Counted from the first letter of the stretch, positions 31,586-40,626 are shown. The stretch is DNA of 42,882 bases from Actinomycetes bacterium (GCA_021818265.1 JAKAEP010000009.1:1-42882), one strand, 5' to 3'. The notes: a model not told the origin generated them from the letters alone. Made by a program: numbers and translations.

Positions 31586-32664
31586 CCACGACCGACGCCC
31601 TCTTCGCGGTGCCCGGCGTCCTGAGCGCCGAGGAGCTCGCGCGCACCGCCCGCTTCGTCGCCGACTGCCAGGCGCCCGACGGCCAGATCCCCTGGTACCC
31701 GGGGGGCCACTGCGACCCCTGGAACCACGTCGAGGCCGCGATGGGTCTCACCGTCGCCGGCCACCACGAGGCGGCGCGCGCCGCCTACCGGTGGCTCGCG
31801 CGCGCCCAGCTGGGCGACGGCAGCTGGTTCAACTACTACCTCGGCGAGCGCGTTCGCGACGCCCGGCTCGACACCAACGTCTGCGCCTACGTCGCGGTGG
31901 GGGTGTACCACCACCTCCTCGCGACCGGCGACGAGTCGCTCGCCGCCGAGCTCTGGCCCACGATCGAGCGGGCCGTCGACTTCGTGCTGGCCCACCAGCG
32001 CCCCGACGGGACGGTCACCTGGTCCCTCGACGCCCAGGGCCGCAGCGAGGGCTACGCCCTGCTCACGGGGTCGTCGTCGGTCTTCCTCTCGGTGCGCTGC
32101 GCGGCGACGCTCGCGCGCGCGCTCGGGCGCGAGCGGCCCGACTGGCTCGTGGCGGCCGGGCGGCTCGGCCACGCGATCGCCCACCACCCCGGCGCCTTCG
32201 CGCCGAAGAACGAGTTCGCGATGGACTGGTACTACCCGGTCCTCGGCGGGGCGCTCACCGGCGAGCGCGCCGCGCAGCGCCTCGAGGGGGGCGTGGAGCG
32301 CCACGTGATGGAGGGGCTCGGGGTGCGCTGCGTCTCGACCAACGACTGGGTGACCGCGGCCGAGACGGCCGAGTGCGCGCTGGCCCTCGACGCGACCGGC
32401 GCCACGAACCTGGCCCTCGAGCTCTTCGCCCTGACCTCGCGCCACCGGCGTGAGGACGGCGCCTACTGGACGGGCCTCGCCTACCCCGGGGCGGTCACCT
32501 TCCCCCACCGCGAGGTCACCACCTACACCGCGGCGGCGGTGCTGCTCGCGGCCGACGCCCTCACCTCGCGCACCGGTGCCGCGGGCCTCTTCCGCCACGA
32601 CGAGTCCCCCCTCGCGCCGGTCGAGGACCTCGCCGAGCCCGGCTGCGCCGCCCAGCGCGTCTAG
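31582..32664 (+). CDS. Alpha/alpha-toroid protein (prenyltransferase/squalene-cyclase-like)
   Basis: A 360-residue soluble protein made of repeated helical hairpins with QW-like loops: FVADCQAPDGQIPWYPGG, WLARAQLGDGSWFNYYLGE, FVLAHQRPDGTVTWSLDAQG, and a late HRREDGAYWTG. This suggests an (alpha/alpha)-barrel as in terpene cyclases, prenyltransferase beta subunits and some glycoside hydrolases. A terpene-cyclase DxDD motif is not obvious, so catalysis is unproven. GTG 31582 overlaps the methyltransferase stop (GTGA). Its product is presumably part of one pathway with the two genes before it. Stop shared with the convergent methyltransferase. Confidence 0.8.
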   Translation: MTTTDALFAVPGVLSAEELARTARFVADCQAPDGQIPWYPGGHCDPWNHVEAAMGLTVAGHHEAARAAYRWLARAQLGDGSWFNYYLGERVRDARLDTNVCAYVAVGVYHHLLATGDESLAAELWPTIERAVDFVLAHQRPDGTVTWSLDAQGRSEGYALLTGSSSVFLSVRCAATLARALGRERPDWLVAAGRLGHAIAHHPGAFAPKNEFAMDWYYPVLGGALTGERAAQRLEGGVERHVMEGLGVRCVSTNDWVTAAETAECALALDATGATNLALELFALTSRHRREDGAYWTGLAYPGAVTFPHREVTTYTAAAVLLAADALTSRTGAAGLFRHDESPLAPVEDLAEPGCAAQRV

Positions 32665-33293
32665 CCCGGGGCGAGGAGGACCCGCAGCGAGCCGACGGCC
32701 GCGCGCTCGACGAAGCCCGAGCGAAGAGCGTCGAGGTAGATCTCGTAGGGCGGTCGGCCGCCGTCGGCGGGGTCGGGGAAGACGTCGTGGATGAGGAGGA
32801 GCCCCCCGGGGACGACCTTGGGGGTCCAGGAGCGGTGGTCGGCCCAGGCGACGGCCTCGCCGTGGCCCCCGTCGATGAAGAGCAGGTCGAGCGGCTGGGC
32901 GAGGTGGCGCGCGACGAGTGCGGACTCGCCGACGATCCCGACCACGCTCGACTCGAGCCCGGCGTCGGCGATGGTGCGCTGCCAGTGGGGGAGCGTGTTG
33001 ATCCGCCCGTCGCGCGCGTCGACGAGTTCGGGGTCGAAGTGCTCCCAGCCCGGCTGGGTCTCCTCGCTGCCGCGGTGGTGGTCGAGCGAGTAGAGGAGCG
33101 ACCCCGTCGCTTCGGCGGCGAGCCCGAGGTAGAGCGCGGACTTGCCGCACCACGCGCCGACCTCGAGCCAGGTCCCCCCGGGTCGCGCGCGGCCGAGCCG
33201 CTCGGCGTGCTCGGTGAGGGCGAGGCCCTCGTCCTCGGGCATGAAGCCCTTGGTGGCGCGGGCCCGGGCGAGGAGCTCGTCGCGCCGGCTCAC
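32661..33293 (-). CDS. Class I SAM methyltransferase (Methyltransf_24-like)
   Basis: A 210-residue protein with SAM motif TWLEVGAWCGKSALYLGL and the characteristic LLFIDGGHGEAVAWAD of the Methyltransf_24/CmcI-type group, followed by GGLLLIHDVF. GTG 33293 overlaps the GDT1 stop by 4 nt (GTGA), so it is translated with the aminopeptidase-GDT1 transcript. The convergent position beside the GT4 cassette suggests it may act in the same pathway (inference). Confidence 0.85.
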   Translation of the reverse strand: MSRRDELLARARATKGFMPEDEGLALTEHAERLGRARPGGTWLEVGAWCGKSALYLGLAAEATGSLLYSLDHHRGSEETQPGWEHFDPELVDARDGRINTLPHWQRTIADAGLESSVVGIVGESALVARHLAQPLDLLFIDGGHGEAVAWADHRSWTPKVVPGGLLLIHDVFPDPADGGRPPYEIYLDALRSGFVERAAVGSLRVLLAPG

Positions 33294-33880
33294 CGCACCG
33301 CCTGGACGAGCGAGTAGATCCCGAAGCCCAGGAAGACGAGCCCGCCGAGGCGGCGGATCCACGCCAGGGGGATCCGCCGCTCGAGGGCGCGGCCCCCGTA
33401 GGCGCCGAGGAAGGCCACCACCACGAGGGCGATCGACGAGGCGAGGAAGACCCCGAGGGGCGAGTGGGTGTGGGCCGTGAAGGTGAGGGCCTGGATCTGG
33501 GTGAGGTCGCCGAACTCGGCGAGGAAGATGACCCCGAAGGCGGTGGCCGCCTCGCGCAGCGCCCCGTCGCGGCGCTCCCGGGCCCCCTCGGCCTCGCCGG
33601 CGGCCTCGGCCGACTCCTCCCTCGAGAGGAGCAGGTAGAGCGCGCCGCCCAGGAACAAGACGGTGACCACGATCTCGCGCACCCGGGTGGGCAGGAGGGT
33701 GACGAGGCCACCGGCCGCGACGGCGATCGCCATCTGGACGACGAAGCCGACCGACGCCCCGAGCGCCACCGGTAGCGGCCGGGAGCGTGCGGCCATGACG
33801 ATGGTCGCGATCATGGTCTTGTCGGGCAGCTCCAGTAGGAACATCGCCGCGACGATGCCGAAGAAGGTGCCGAGGTGCAT
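33290..33880 (-). CDS. TMEM165/GDT1-family cation transporter
   Basis: A 196-residue membrane protein with two related halves and about six spans. The family ExGD-type motifs appear as LELPDKTMIATIVMA in the first half and LAEFGDLTQIQALTF in the second. Members export Mn2+ or Ca2+ in exchange for protons. A polar linker (SREESAEAAGEAEGARERRD) joins the halves. ATG 33880 is chosen: it starts 4 nt after the aminopeptidase stop. Link to metallo-aminopeptidases is metal homeostasis at best (inference). Confidence 0.88.
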   Translation of the reverse strand: MHLGTFFGIVAAMFLLELPDKTMIATIVMAARSRPLPVALGASVGFVVQMAIAVAAGGLVTLLPTRVREIVVTVLFLGGALYLLLSREESAEAAGEAEGARERRDGALREAATAFGVIFLAEFGDLTQIQALTFTAHTHSPLGVFLASSIALVVVAFLGAYGGRALERRIPLAWIRRLGGLVFLGFGIYSLVQAVR

Positions 33881-33884
33881 CGCC

Positions 33885-36389
33885 TCAGAGCTGGCGCCGT
33901 AGGGCGTCGGCGAAGCCGACACCGATCCGTAGTCGCTCGAGCACCTGCTCGACCGTCCCCGCGCTGCCGGGGGAGATCGGACGGGCTCGGCAGAACGCGT
34001 CGACCTCGGAGGCCACGTCGGGGTGGGCGATGAACGTCGTCGTGGCCCCGATCACGACGGTGTGGAGCAGGGCCGGGAGGCGCGCCTCGACGTCGTCCCA
34101 GCGGCTCGCGACGTAGCGCCACACCGCGACGCCCGTGGTCGGGTTCTCGATGAGGGCTCGCAGGACGAAGGGGGCGTCCTGGGGTCGGAACTCGTCGAGG
34201 GCCCGCCGGGCCGCGTCGAGGGCGACGGCCTCGTCGCTGAAGCCGCCCAGGCCGACGAGGTAGCGCTCCTTCTCCTGGGGCACGGCGCCGTCTCGCGCGC
34301 GCTCGAGGAACGTGGCGTAGTCACCGGGCCGGTCGAGTCCCGCCACCACGTGGAGGATCGCGGCGGCGAGGTCCTCGTCGAGGACGCCCGACTCGAAGCG
34401 TCGCACCGCCTCGGCCCGGACGGCCTCGTCCTCGCCGACCCCGCCGAGGATCCCGATGAGGGCGGCGCGCGTGCGCGCAGCGAGCTCGTCCTCGCCGGGG
34501 GCGCGCTCCCACCCGAGTCGCACGAACGGGGGGGTCGCGACGCCGCGGACCTGTTCGACCAGTCGGGCGCGTTGGGACGCGTCGAGCGGTCGGCGCACCA
34601 GGTCGAAGGCGTCGGCGATCGCCTCCCACGCCGCGGGCTCGTCCCGGTCGCCCAGGTTGGAGACGACGAGCCGGTACCGGTCCCACGTGCTCTGGCCCGC
34701 GAGGAGGGTGGCCCAGCTGTCGTCGAGGAGGGTGGCGCGCTCGAGGGCGTCTAGCTCGGGGACGTGCGGCGCGAGGGCCGCCAGCTCGGCGTCCCCGTAG
34801 CGGACACGGAAGAAACCCCACCCCCCGGCGTTCACGACCACGGGCGGCAGGTCGGCGAGGGCCACGGGCCTATCGCCGAGGAGGTGGCGCGTCGTGGTGC
34901 GGTCGCCGACCCGGCGCGTCTCGACCGGCACCAGCCAGCCCGAGCCGATCCGACCGTCGGGGGTGCGCGGCGCGTAGGAGAAGGGTCCTTGCGTGAGGGT
35001 CCCGCCCGCGTAGGTCACGAGGGGGTGCCCTCCCTGGTGGATCCAGGTCTCCATCATCGTGCGCACCGGCTGGCCCGAGGCCCCCTCGAGCGCGTCCCAC
35101 AGGTCGGTCGTGGTGGCGTTGGCGTACTGGTGGCGGGCGATGTAGTCCCTGATCCCGGCGCGGAAGGTCTCGGCGCCGAGGTACTGCTCGAGCATGCGCA
35201 GCACCGACGCGCCCTTCTCGTAGGTGATCGCGTCGAACATGCCGCCGGCGTCGTCGGGCGACACCACCTCGTACTCGACGGGTCGAGTCGACGAGAGCCC
35301 GTCGATGGCCATGGCGAAGGCGCGGGCCCGGTTCATGTTCGGCCACACCGTCCACTCGGGTCGGTAGGCGTCGGTGCAGATGAGCTGCATGAAGGTCGCG
35401 AAGGCCTCGTTGAGCCAGACCCCCTCCCACCACTCCATCGTCACGAGGTTCCCGAACCACTGGTGGGCGACCTCGTGCTGCACGGCGGTGACGACCCACG
35501 CGCGCTCGGCCTGCGAGGACCCGGCGGGGTCGACGATGAGGGCCGACTCGCGGAACGTGATGCAGCCCAGGTTCTCCATCGCGCCGAAGGCGAAGTCGGG
35601 GATCGCGACGAGGTCGAGCTTGTCGCCGGCGTAGGGCGCCCCGAAGTAGTCGCTGAACCAGCGCACCGCGAAGGCCGCGGCGTCGAGGGCGACCTCGCTC
35701 AGGTGGGCCTGTCCCGTGGGGGCGACGACGCGGATCGGCACCCCTTCGGCCTCGACGGTGCGGGACTCCTCGAAGGGGCCGATAGCCCAGGCGACGAGGT
35801 AGGTCGACATCGTGATCGTCGGGGCGAAGGTGACGGTGCGCCGGCCGTCGACGGGCCCGGAGTCGTGGATGATCGCGGTATTGGAGTACGCGGCGAGACC
35901 GTCGGGGATGTCGAGCTCGACCTGGAAGGTCGCCTTGAGGGCAGGATCGTCCCAGCAGGGGAACGCCCGGCGGGCGAAGGAGTGGGCGAACTGGGTCGTG
36001 GCGATCACCCGCTCCACGCCCTCGCCGTCGCGATACGTCGAGCGGTAGAAGCCCTCGAGGCCGTCGCTGATGTGTGCGTCGTAGACGAGCTCGAGCGTGA
36101 CCCGGCCCGCCGGGATCGTTCCGTCGAAGGCGATCGTCATCGTCCCGAGGTCCTCGTCGACGGTGACGTCCCGCCAGCGCCGGACGGTGTCACCGCTGCG
36201 TGCGGACGCCTCGGCCAGGGTGAGTCCCACCCCGTGGAGGGTGACCTCGCCTATCGCGTCGCGGGCCTCGACGTCGATCTCCACCCGCCCCGAGAAGGTG
36301 GAGGCGTCGAGGTCCGTGGCGATCGCGATGCGGTACGCCACGGGGACCACCGGACCCCGGAGCCGGTAGGGATTCGGGGTCGGCGCCAC
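33885..36389 (-). CDS. M1-family metallo-aminopeptidase, copy A
   Basis: An 834-residue zinc aminopeptidase (PepN/ERAP-like). Exopeptidase motif FGAMEN (268-273) and zinc site H305-EVA-H309 with Glu328 (HEVAHQWFGN to WLNEAF). The N-terminal beta saddle and long C-terminal helical ERAP1-like domain are complete, so activity is expected: removal of N-terminal residues from peptides. No signal peptide, hence cytoplasmic. GTG 36389 lies 8 nt after TAAGGT. It is first in a transcript with GDT1 and the methyltransferase. It is closely related to the next gene upstream. Confidence 0.95.
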   Translation of the reverse strand: MAPTPNPYRLRGPVVPVAYRIAIATDLDASTFSGRVEIDVEARDAIGEVTLHGVGLTLAEASARSGDTVRRWRDVTVDEDLGTMTIAFDGTIPAGRVTLELVYDAHISDGLEGFYRSTYRDGEGVERVIATTQFAHSFARRAFPCWDDPALKATFQVELDIPDGLAAYSNTAIIHDSGPVDGRRTVTFAPTITMSTYLVAWAIGPFEESRTVEAEGVPIRVVAPTGQAHLSEVALDAAAFAVRWFSDYFGAPYAGDKLDLVAIPDFAFGAMENLGCITFRESALIVDPAGSSQAERAWVVTAVQHEVAHQWFGNLVTMEWWEGVWLNEAFATFMQLICTDAYRPEWTVWPNMNRARAFAMAIDGLSSTRPVEYEVVSPDDAGGMFDAITYEKGASVLRMLEQYLGAETFRAGIRDYIARHQYANATTTDLWDALEGASGQPVRTMMETWIHQGGHPLVTYAGGTLTQGPFSYAPRTPDGRIGSGWLVPVETRRVGDRTTTRHLLGDRPVALADLPPVVVNAGGWGFFRVRYGDAELAALAPHVPELDALERATLLDDSWATLLAGQSTWDRYRLVVSNLGDRDEPAAWEAIADAFDLVRRPLDASQRARLVEQVRGVATPPFVRLGWERAPGEDELAARTRAALIGILGGVGEDEAVRAEAVRRFESGVLDEDLAAAILHVVAGLDRPGDYATFLERARDGAVPQEKERYLVGLGGFSDEAVALDAARRALDEFRPQDAPFVLRALIENPTTGVAVWRYVASRWDDVEARLPALLHTVVIGATTTFIAHPDVASEVDAFCRARPISPGSAGTVEQVLERLRIGVGFADALRRQL

Positions 36390-36397
36390 GAGGGGAC

Positions 36398-36403
36398 ACC
36401 TTA
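36398..36403 (-). promoter_or_regulatory. -10 of aminopeptidase copy A (leaderless)
   Basis: TAAGGT on the minus strand, 8 nt before GTG 36389, inside the 67-bp gap between the two aminopeptidase genes. Copy A therefore has its own promoter. Confidence 0.5.
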
Positions 36404-36456
36404 GGCCGTGGCCCCCGCGGTGAAGGGCGCCCCCGGGCGAGCGGGCCGGCTGAACC

Positions 36457-38964
36457 CTACGAGAAGTCCGTGCGGATCGTCTCGGCGAAGGAGACCCCGA
36501 CCCACATGCGCTCGACCAGCTGCGGCACGGTCGCCGGGTACCCGCCCACGACGGGGTGGGCCTGGTGGAAGGCGGCGACCTCCTCGGCGAAGGCCCGGTC
36601 GGCGATGAAGGTCGGGATGCTCATGGCCATGCGCGCGTGCATGTTCGCCGGGAACCTCTTGACCCCGTCGTCCCAGCGGCCCGTCATGTAGCGCCACACC
36701 GCCGGGCCCGTCGTGGGGTTGGCGGTGAGGGCCGCGAGCACGATCGCGCCGTCCTGGGAGCGGAACTCCTCGAAGGCCCGCCGGGCCGCGTCGAGGGCGA
36801 CGCGCTCCTCGGAGAAGCCGCCCAGAGTGAGCAGGTAGCGCATCTCCTCCTGGGGGGTGGCGGCGGAGGCGTAGCGCTCGAGGAAGGTCTCGTAGTCCCC
36901 GGGCCGGTCCAGCGAGGCCACGATGCGCAGCAGGGTCGCCGCGAGGTCGCCCTCGAGGTCGTTGGCCTCGAAGCGGCGCACCGCCTCGGCCCGGATGGCC
37001 TCGTCCTGGCACAGCCCCCCGAGGATCCGGATGAGGGCCGCGCGCATGCGCGGGGTGAGCTCGTCCTCGCCCTCGACCGGGTCCCAGCCCAGGCGGGCGA
37101 AGTGGGGCTCGACGATCGCGCGGACCTGGGCGACGAACGCCTCACGCTGTTCCTCGTCGAGGGCCCGGCGGATCATGTCGAGGGCCGAGGCGATCGCCTC
37201 CCAGGACGTGGCGTCGACCTGGTCGCCGAGGGACGAGGCGACGAGCCGGTACTGCTCCCAGGTCGACTGGCCGGCGAAGAGGGCGGCCCAGCTGTCGTCG
37301 ACGAGGGTGGCGCGCTCGAGGTCGTCGAGGGAGGGGACGTGCGGGGCGAGGGCCGCGAGCTCGGCCCGGCCGTAGCGGGTGCGGAAGCAGCCCCACCCGC
37401 CGGCGTTGGCGACGACCGGGGGCGCGTCGGTGACCGCGATCGCCTCGTCGGCGAGCAGGTGGCGGCTCCACGCCCCGCCCGCGACCGAGCGGGTCGCCAC
37501 CGGCACGAGCCAGTGGTCGCCGATCCGGCTGTCGGCGGTCTTGGGGGCGTAGCTGAAGGGCTGCTGGGTGAGCGTGCCGTCGGCGTAGGTCACGAGCGGG
37601 TGGCCGCCCTGGAGGATCCAGGTGTTCATCACCTCGCGCACCGGCAGGCCCGAGGCGCCCTCGAGGGCGTCCCACAGGTCGGTGGTGGTGGCGTTGGCGT
37701 ACTGGTGCTTCGCGACGTAGGCGCGGATCCCGGCGCGGAAGACGTCCGCACCGAGGAACTGCTCGAGCATGCGCAGCACCGACGCGCCCTTCTCGTAGGT
37801 CAGCACGTCGAACATGCCCTGGGTGTCGTCGGGCGAGACGACCTCGTACTCGATCGGTCGGGTCGAGGAGAGTCCGTCGATCGACAGGGCCAGGTCGCGC
37901 ATGAAGTTCTGCGCCGGCCAGGTCTTCCACTCGGGGCGGAAGGCGTCGGTGCACAGCAGCTGCATGAACGTCGCGAAGGCCTCGTTCAGCCAGATGCCCT
38001 CCCACCACTCCATGGTCACGAGGTTGCCGAACCACTGGTGGGCGAGCTCGTGGTGGACGACCTCGACCACGCGGTAGCGCTCGGCCTGGGACGCCGTCGC
38101 CGGGTCGACGAGCAGCGCGGTCTCGCGGTAGGTCACGCAGCCCAGGTTCTCCATGGCGCCGTTGGCGAAGTCGGGGATGGCGATCATGTCGAGCTTGTCC
38201 CCGGGGTAGGGCACGCCGAAGTAGTCGGCGAACCAGCGCAGGCAGAACTCGCCGGCCTCGAGGGCGAGCTCCCCGAGGCGGGCCTTGCCCTTGGGGGCGA
38301 TGACGCGCAGGGGCACGCCGTCGACGTCGAGCGTGCGCGACTCCTCGAAGGGCCCGATGACCCACGCGACGAGGTAGGTCGACATCGTCATCGTGGGGGC
38401 GAAGGCGAGGGCCCGCTGGCCGTTACCGAGGTCGACGTCGGAGGTGACCAAGGAGTTGGAGTAGGCCGAGAGGTGGGCGGGGATGGTCAGGTTGACCTGG
38501 TAGGTGGCCTTGAAGACGGGCTCGTCCCAGCAGGGGAAGGCCCGGCGGGCGTCGGAGTGCTCGAATTGGGTCGTGCCGATGATCTGGGCGACGCCGTCGG
38601 CGTCGACGTAGGTGGAGCGGTAGAAGCCCTCCAGGCCGTCGCGGATGGTTCCGGTGTAGGCGATCTCCAGGGTGGCCGGCCCGACGGGGAGTGGCTCGTC
38701 GAAGGTGAAGGTGGCGGTCTCGTACGTCTCGTCGAAGCGCAGCGCGCTCGAGCGCCATGACGTCTCGCCCGAGCGCACGGTGGCCGGGTCGAGGGCCAGC
38801 TCGGCGGCGTGCAGGGTCAGCTCGGAGGTCGAGGTGGCGACGGTCACGTCGACCTCGACCCGGCCCACGAAGGTGAACGTCTCGAAGTCGGGGGTGATGA
38901 AGATCCGGTAGGCGGAGGGGACGACGTCGCGACCCAGGCGGTAGGGGTTATTCGTTGTGCTCAC
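36457..38964 (-). CDS. M1-family metallo-aminopeptidase, copy B
   Basis: An 835-residue paralogue of copy A, aligned to it without gaps through the catalytic domain: GAMEN at 269-273 and HELAH at 305-309 fall at identical residue numbers. Blocks such as FGNLVTMEWWEG and HQYANATTTDLWDALEGASG are identical. Both zinc sites are intact, so neither looks degenerate. GTG 38964 is set by TAGGGT 8 nt upstream; the frame stays open much further upstream, antisense to the kinase, but that part is not real. Together the pair is a tandem duplication whose divergent residues presumably tune specificity. Confidence 0.95.
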   Translation of the reverse strand: MSTTNNPYRLGRDVVPSAYRIFITPDFETFTFVGRVEVDVTVATSTSELTLHAAELALDPATVRSGETSWRSSALRFDETYETATFTFDEPLPVGPATLEIAYTGTIRDGLEGFYRSTYVDADGVAQIIGTTQFEHSDARRAFPCWDEPVFKATYQVNLTIPAHLSAYSNSLVTSDVDLGNGQRALAFAPTMTMSTYLVAWVIGPFEESRTLDVDGVPLRVIAPKGKARLGELALEAGEFCLRWFADYFGVPYPGDKLDMIAIPDFANGAMENLGCVTYRETALLVDPATASQAERYRVVEVVHHELAHQWFGNLVTMEWWEGIWLNEAFATFMQLLCTDAFRPEWKTWPAQNFMRDLALSIDGLSSTRPIEYEVVSPDDTQGMFDVLTYEKGASVLRMLEQFLGADVFRAGIRAYVAKHQYANATTTDLWDALEGASGLPVREVMNTWILQGGHPLVTYADGTLTQQPFSYAPKTADSRIGDHWLVPVATRSVAGGAWSRHLLADEAIAVTDAPPVVANAGGWGCFRTRYGRAELAALAPHVPSLDDLERATLVDDSWAALFAGQSTWEQYRLVASSLGDQVDATSWEAIASALDMIRRALDEEQREAFVAQVRAIVEPHFARLGWDPVEGEDELTPRMRAALIRILGGLCQDEAIRAEAVRRFEANDLEGDLAATLLRIVASLDRPGDYETFLERYASAATPQEEMRYLLTLGGFSEERVALDAARRAFEEFRSQDGAIVLAALTANPTTGPAVWRYMTGRWDDGVKRFPANMHARMAMSIPTFIADRAFAEEVAAFHQAHPVVGGYPATVPQLVERMWVGVSFAETIRTDFS

Positions 38965-39003
38965 GGGTGGCCACCCTATTGCCAAATCCTCTACGCTCGC
39001 CAG
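38965..39003. promoter_or_regulatory. 39-bp divergent leaderless promoter pair (aminopeptidase B / kinase)
   Basis: Minus strand: TAGGGT at 38973-38978, 8 nt before GTG 38964. Plus strand: TACGCT at 38992-38997, 6 nt before GTG 39004. The two -10s are 13 bp apart, so polymerases would compete for overlapping DNA. Confidence 0.6.
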
Positions 39004-40041
39004 GTGACGTCGACGCCCACGCCGGTCTCGCTGCGCCAGAAGCCGGGCCCGAACCGACTGGCCGTGACGGGCATCGGCAACGCGATGCTCGACATCATCA
39101 CCCAGGACTACGAGGAGGTCTACCGGTCCCTCGGGCTCACCAAGGCGGCGATGCACCTCATCGAGGAGCACCAGCTCGACGCCTTCTACGGGGCGATGGG
39201 CCCGACCATCGAGATGTCCGGCGGTTCGGTCGCGAACTCCATCGCCGGGGTGGCGGCCCTCGGGGGCACGTGCGGCTACATCGGCAAGGTCGCCGCCGAC
39301 GAGTTCGGCGAGCGGTTCCGCCACGACCTCGCCTCGATGGGCGTCGAGCTCGACCTCGCGGTCGCCACCGACGGCGAGGGGGCGACGGGGCGCTGCCACG
39401 TGTTCATCTCGCCCGACGCCCAGCGCACCATGGCCACCTACCTCGGGGCGTCGAACCGCCTGACCTCGGCCGACATCCGCGAGGACCTCATCGCCCGGTC
39501 CGAGATCACCTACGTCGAGGGCTACCTCTTCGACCTCCCGCCGGCCATGGAGTCGATCCGCAAGGTCGTCTCGATCGCCCACGAGCACGACTCGATGGTC
39601 GCCCTGTCGCTGTCGGACATGTTCTGCGTCGAGCGCCACCAGCGCGACTTCTTGGACCTCGTCACGGGCGACGTGGACGTCCTGCTCGCCAACGAGCACG
39701 AGGTCCGGGCCCTGTTCGGCCTGGAGGACCTGGGCGACGTGTTCGAGGCGCTCGACGAGCTCGGCGTGCTCGGGGTCGTGACGCGCGGCCCCCAGGGGGC
39801 CGACGTCGCGACGCTCTCGGGCGTCGTGCACGTCCCCGCCCACGACGTGACCCACGTGGTGGACCAGAACGGGGCGGGCGACATGTTCGCCTCGGGCTTC
39901 CTCTACGGGCTGGCCCTCGGCGCCGATCCGGTCGAGGCGGCCGAGCTGGGCTCGCTCTGCGCGGGCGAGGTGATCACCCACCTCGGCGCGCGGCCCGAGT
40001 CCGACCTCGAGCTCCTCGGGATCGAGGCCGGGCTCCTCTAG
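39004..40041 (+). CDS. PfkB-family kinase, adenosine-kinase-like
   Basis: A 345-residue ribokinase-fold enzyme. N-terminal GIGNAMLDIITQDYEEV and MSGGSVANSIAGVAALGGTCGYIGKVAADEFG are typical of the adenosine kinase branch, and the catalytic DQNGAGDMFASGFLYGL has the Asp base and anion hole. It would phosphorylate a nucleoside or sugar with ATP. GTG 39004 is set by TACGCT 6 nt upstream. The call adenosine kinase is an inference from the N-terminal motif. Confidence 0.9.
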   Translation: MTSTPTPVSLRQKPGPNRLAVTGIGNAMLDIITQDYEEVYRSLGLTKAAMHLIEEHQLDAFYGAMGPTIEMSGGSVANSIAGVAALGGTCGYIGKVAADEFGERFRHDLASMGVELDLAVATDGEGATGRCHVFISPDAQRTMATYLGASNRLTSADIREDLIARSEITYVEGYLFDLPPAMESIRKVVSIAHEHDSMVALSLSDMFCVERHQRDFLDLVTGDVDVLLANEHEVRALFGLEDLGDVFEALDELGVLGVVTRGPQGADVATLSGVVHVPAHDVTHVVDQNGAGDMFASGFLYGLALGADPVEAAELGSLCAGEVITHLGARPESDLELLGIEAGLL

Positions 40042-40185
40042 CCGGCCCTCGTCGAGGCAGAGCAGGAGCGGTCGGCCACCGCGTGCGTTCGTGGCCCGCT
40101 CGCCTCCAGGGGCCCGGCGGGCCGCCACCGTCACCCCGACCCCGGGCCCGCGTGCGGGGCTGGGCGGTGGCTATCGTCACGACGG
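40042..40185. other. Structured GC-rich gap before the HIT gene
   Basis: 144 bp holding several self-complementary GC blocks (around 40119-40170), which could end the kinase transcript. A -10 TATCGT (40172-40177) ends 8 nt before ATG 40186, so the HIT mRNA appears leaderless. No gene seen. Confidence 0.4.
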
Positions 40186-40626
40186 ATGGACGCCGACGCC
40201 TCCTGCCCTTTTTGTCGGATCGTGTCGGGCCGCGCGCCCGCGCACGTCCTCTACGCCGACGACGCGGCCGTCGCCTTCCTCGACCGGGCGCCCCTCGCGG
40301 AGGGCCATACGCTCGTGGTGCCCCGTCGCCACTCCCGGGACCTCCTCGACGTCGACCCCGTCGACGCGGGGGCCCTCATGGCGAGCGCGACCAGGGTCGC
40401 GCGCCTCCTCGAGGACGCGCTCGGGCCCGACGGGATGACCCTCGTCCAGACGAACCGAGCCGCGGGGTGGCAGAGCTCGTTCCACCTCCACGTGCACCTC
40501 GTGCCGCGCTGGGAGGGCGACGGCCTGGTCCTGCCGGGGCGGCCGGAGCGGACGTCGAGAGAGGCCCTCGCCGCCACCCGGGCGCGGATCCTCGGCCGCC
40601 CCCGCCCCCCGGGGGTGGCCCCCTAG
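40186..40626 (+). CDS. HIT-family hydrolase
   Basis: A 146-residue histidine-triad protein: FHLHVHLVP gives H100-x-H102-x-H104, the nucleophile and its partners, and CPFCR at 7-10 binds zinc. Family members hydrolyse adenosine phosphoramidates and similar nucleotides. Length normal. Start ATG 40186 has TATCGT 8 nt upstream. The tail (RILGRPRPPGVAP) is extra. Stop shared with the convergent CtaG-like gene. Confidence 0.93.
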   Translation: MDADASCPFCRIVSGRAPAHVLYADDAAVAFLDRAPLAEGHTLVVPRRHSRDLLDVDPVDAGALMASATRVARLLEDALGPDGMTLVQTNRAAGWQSSFHLHVHLVPRWEGDGLVLPGRPERTSREALAATRARILGRPRPPGVAP

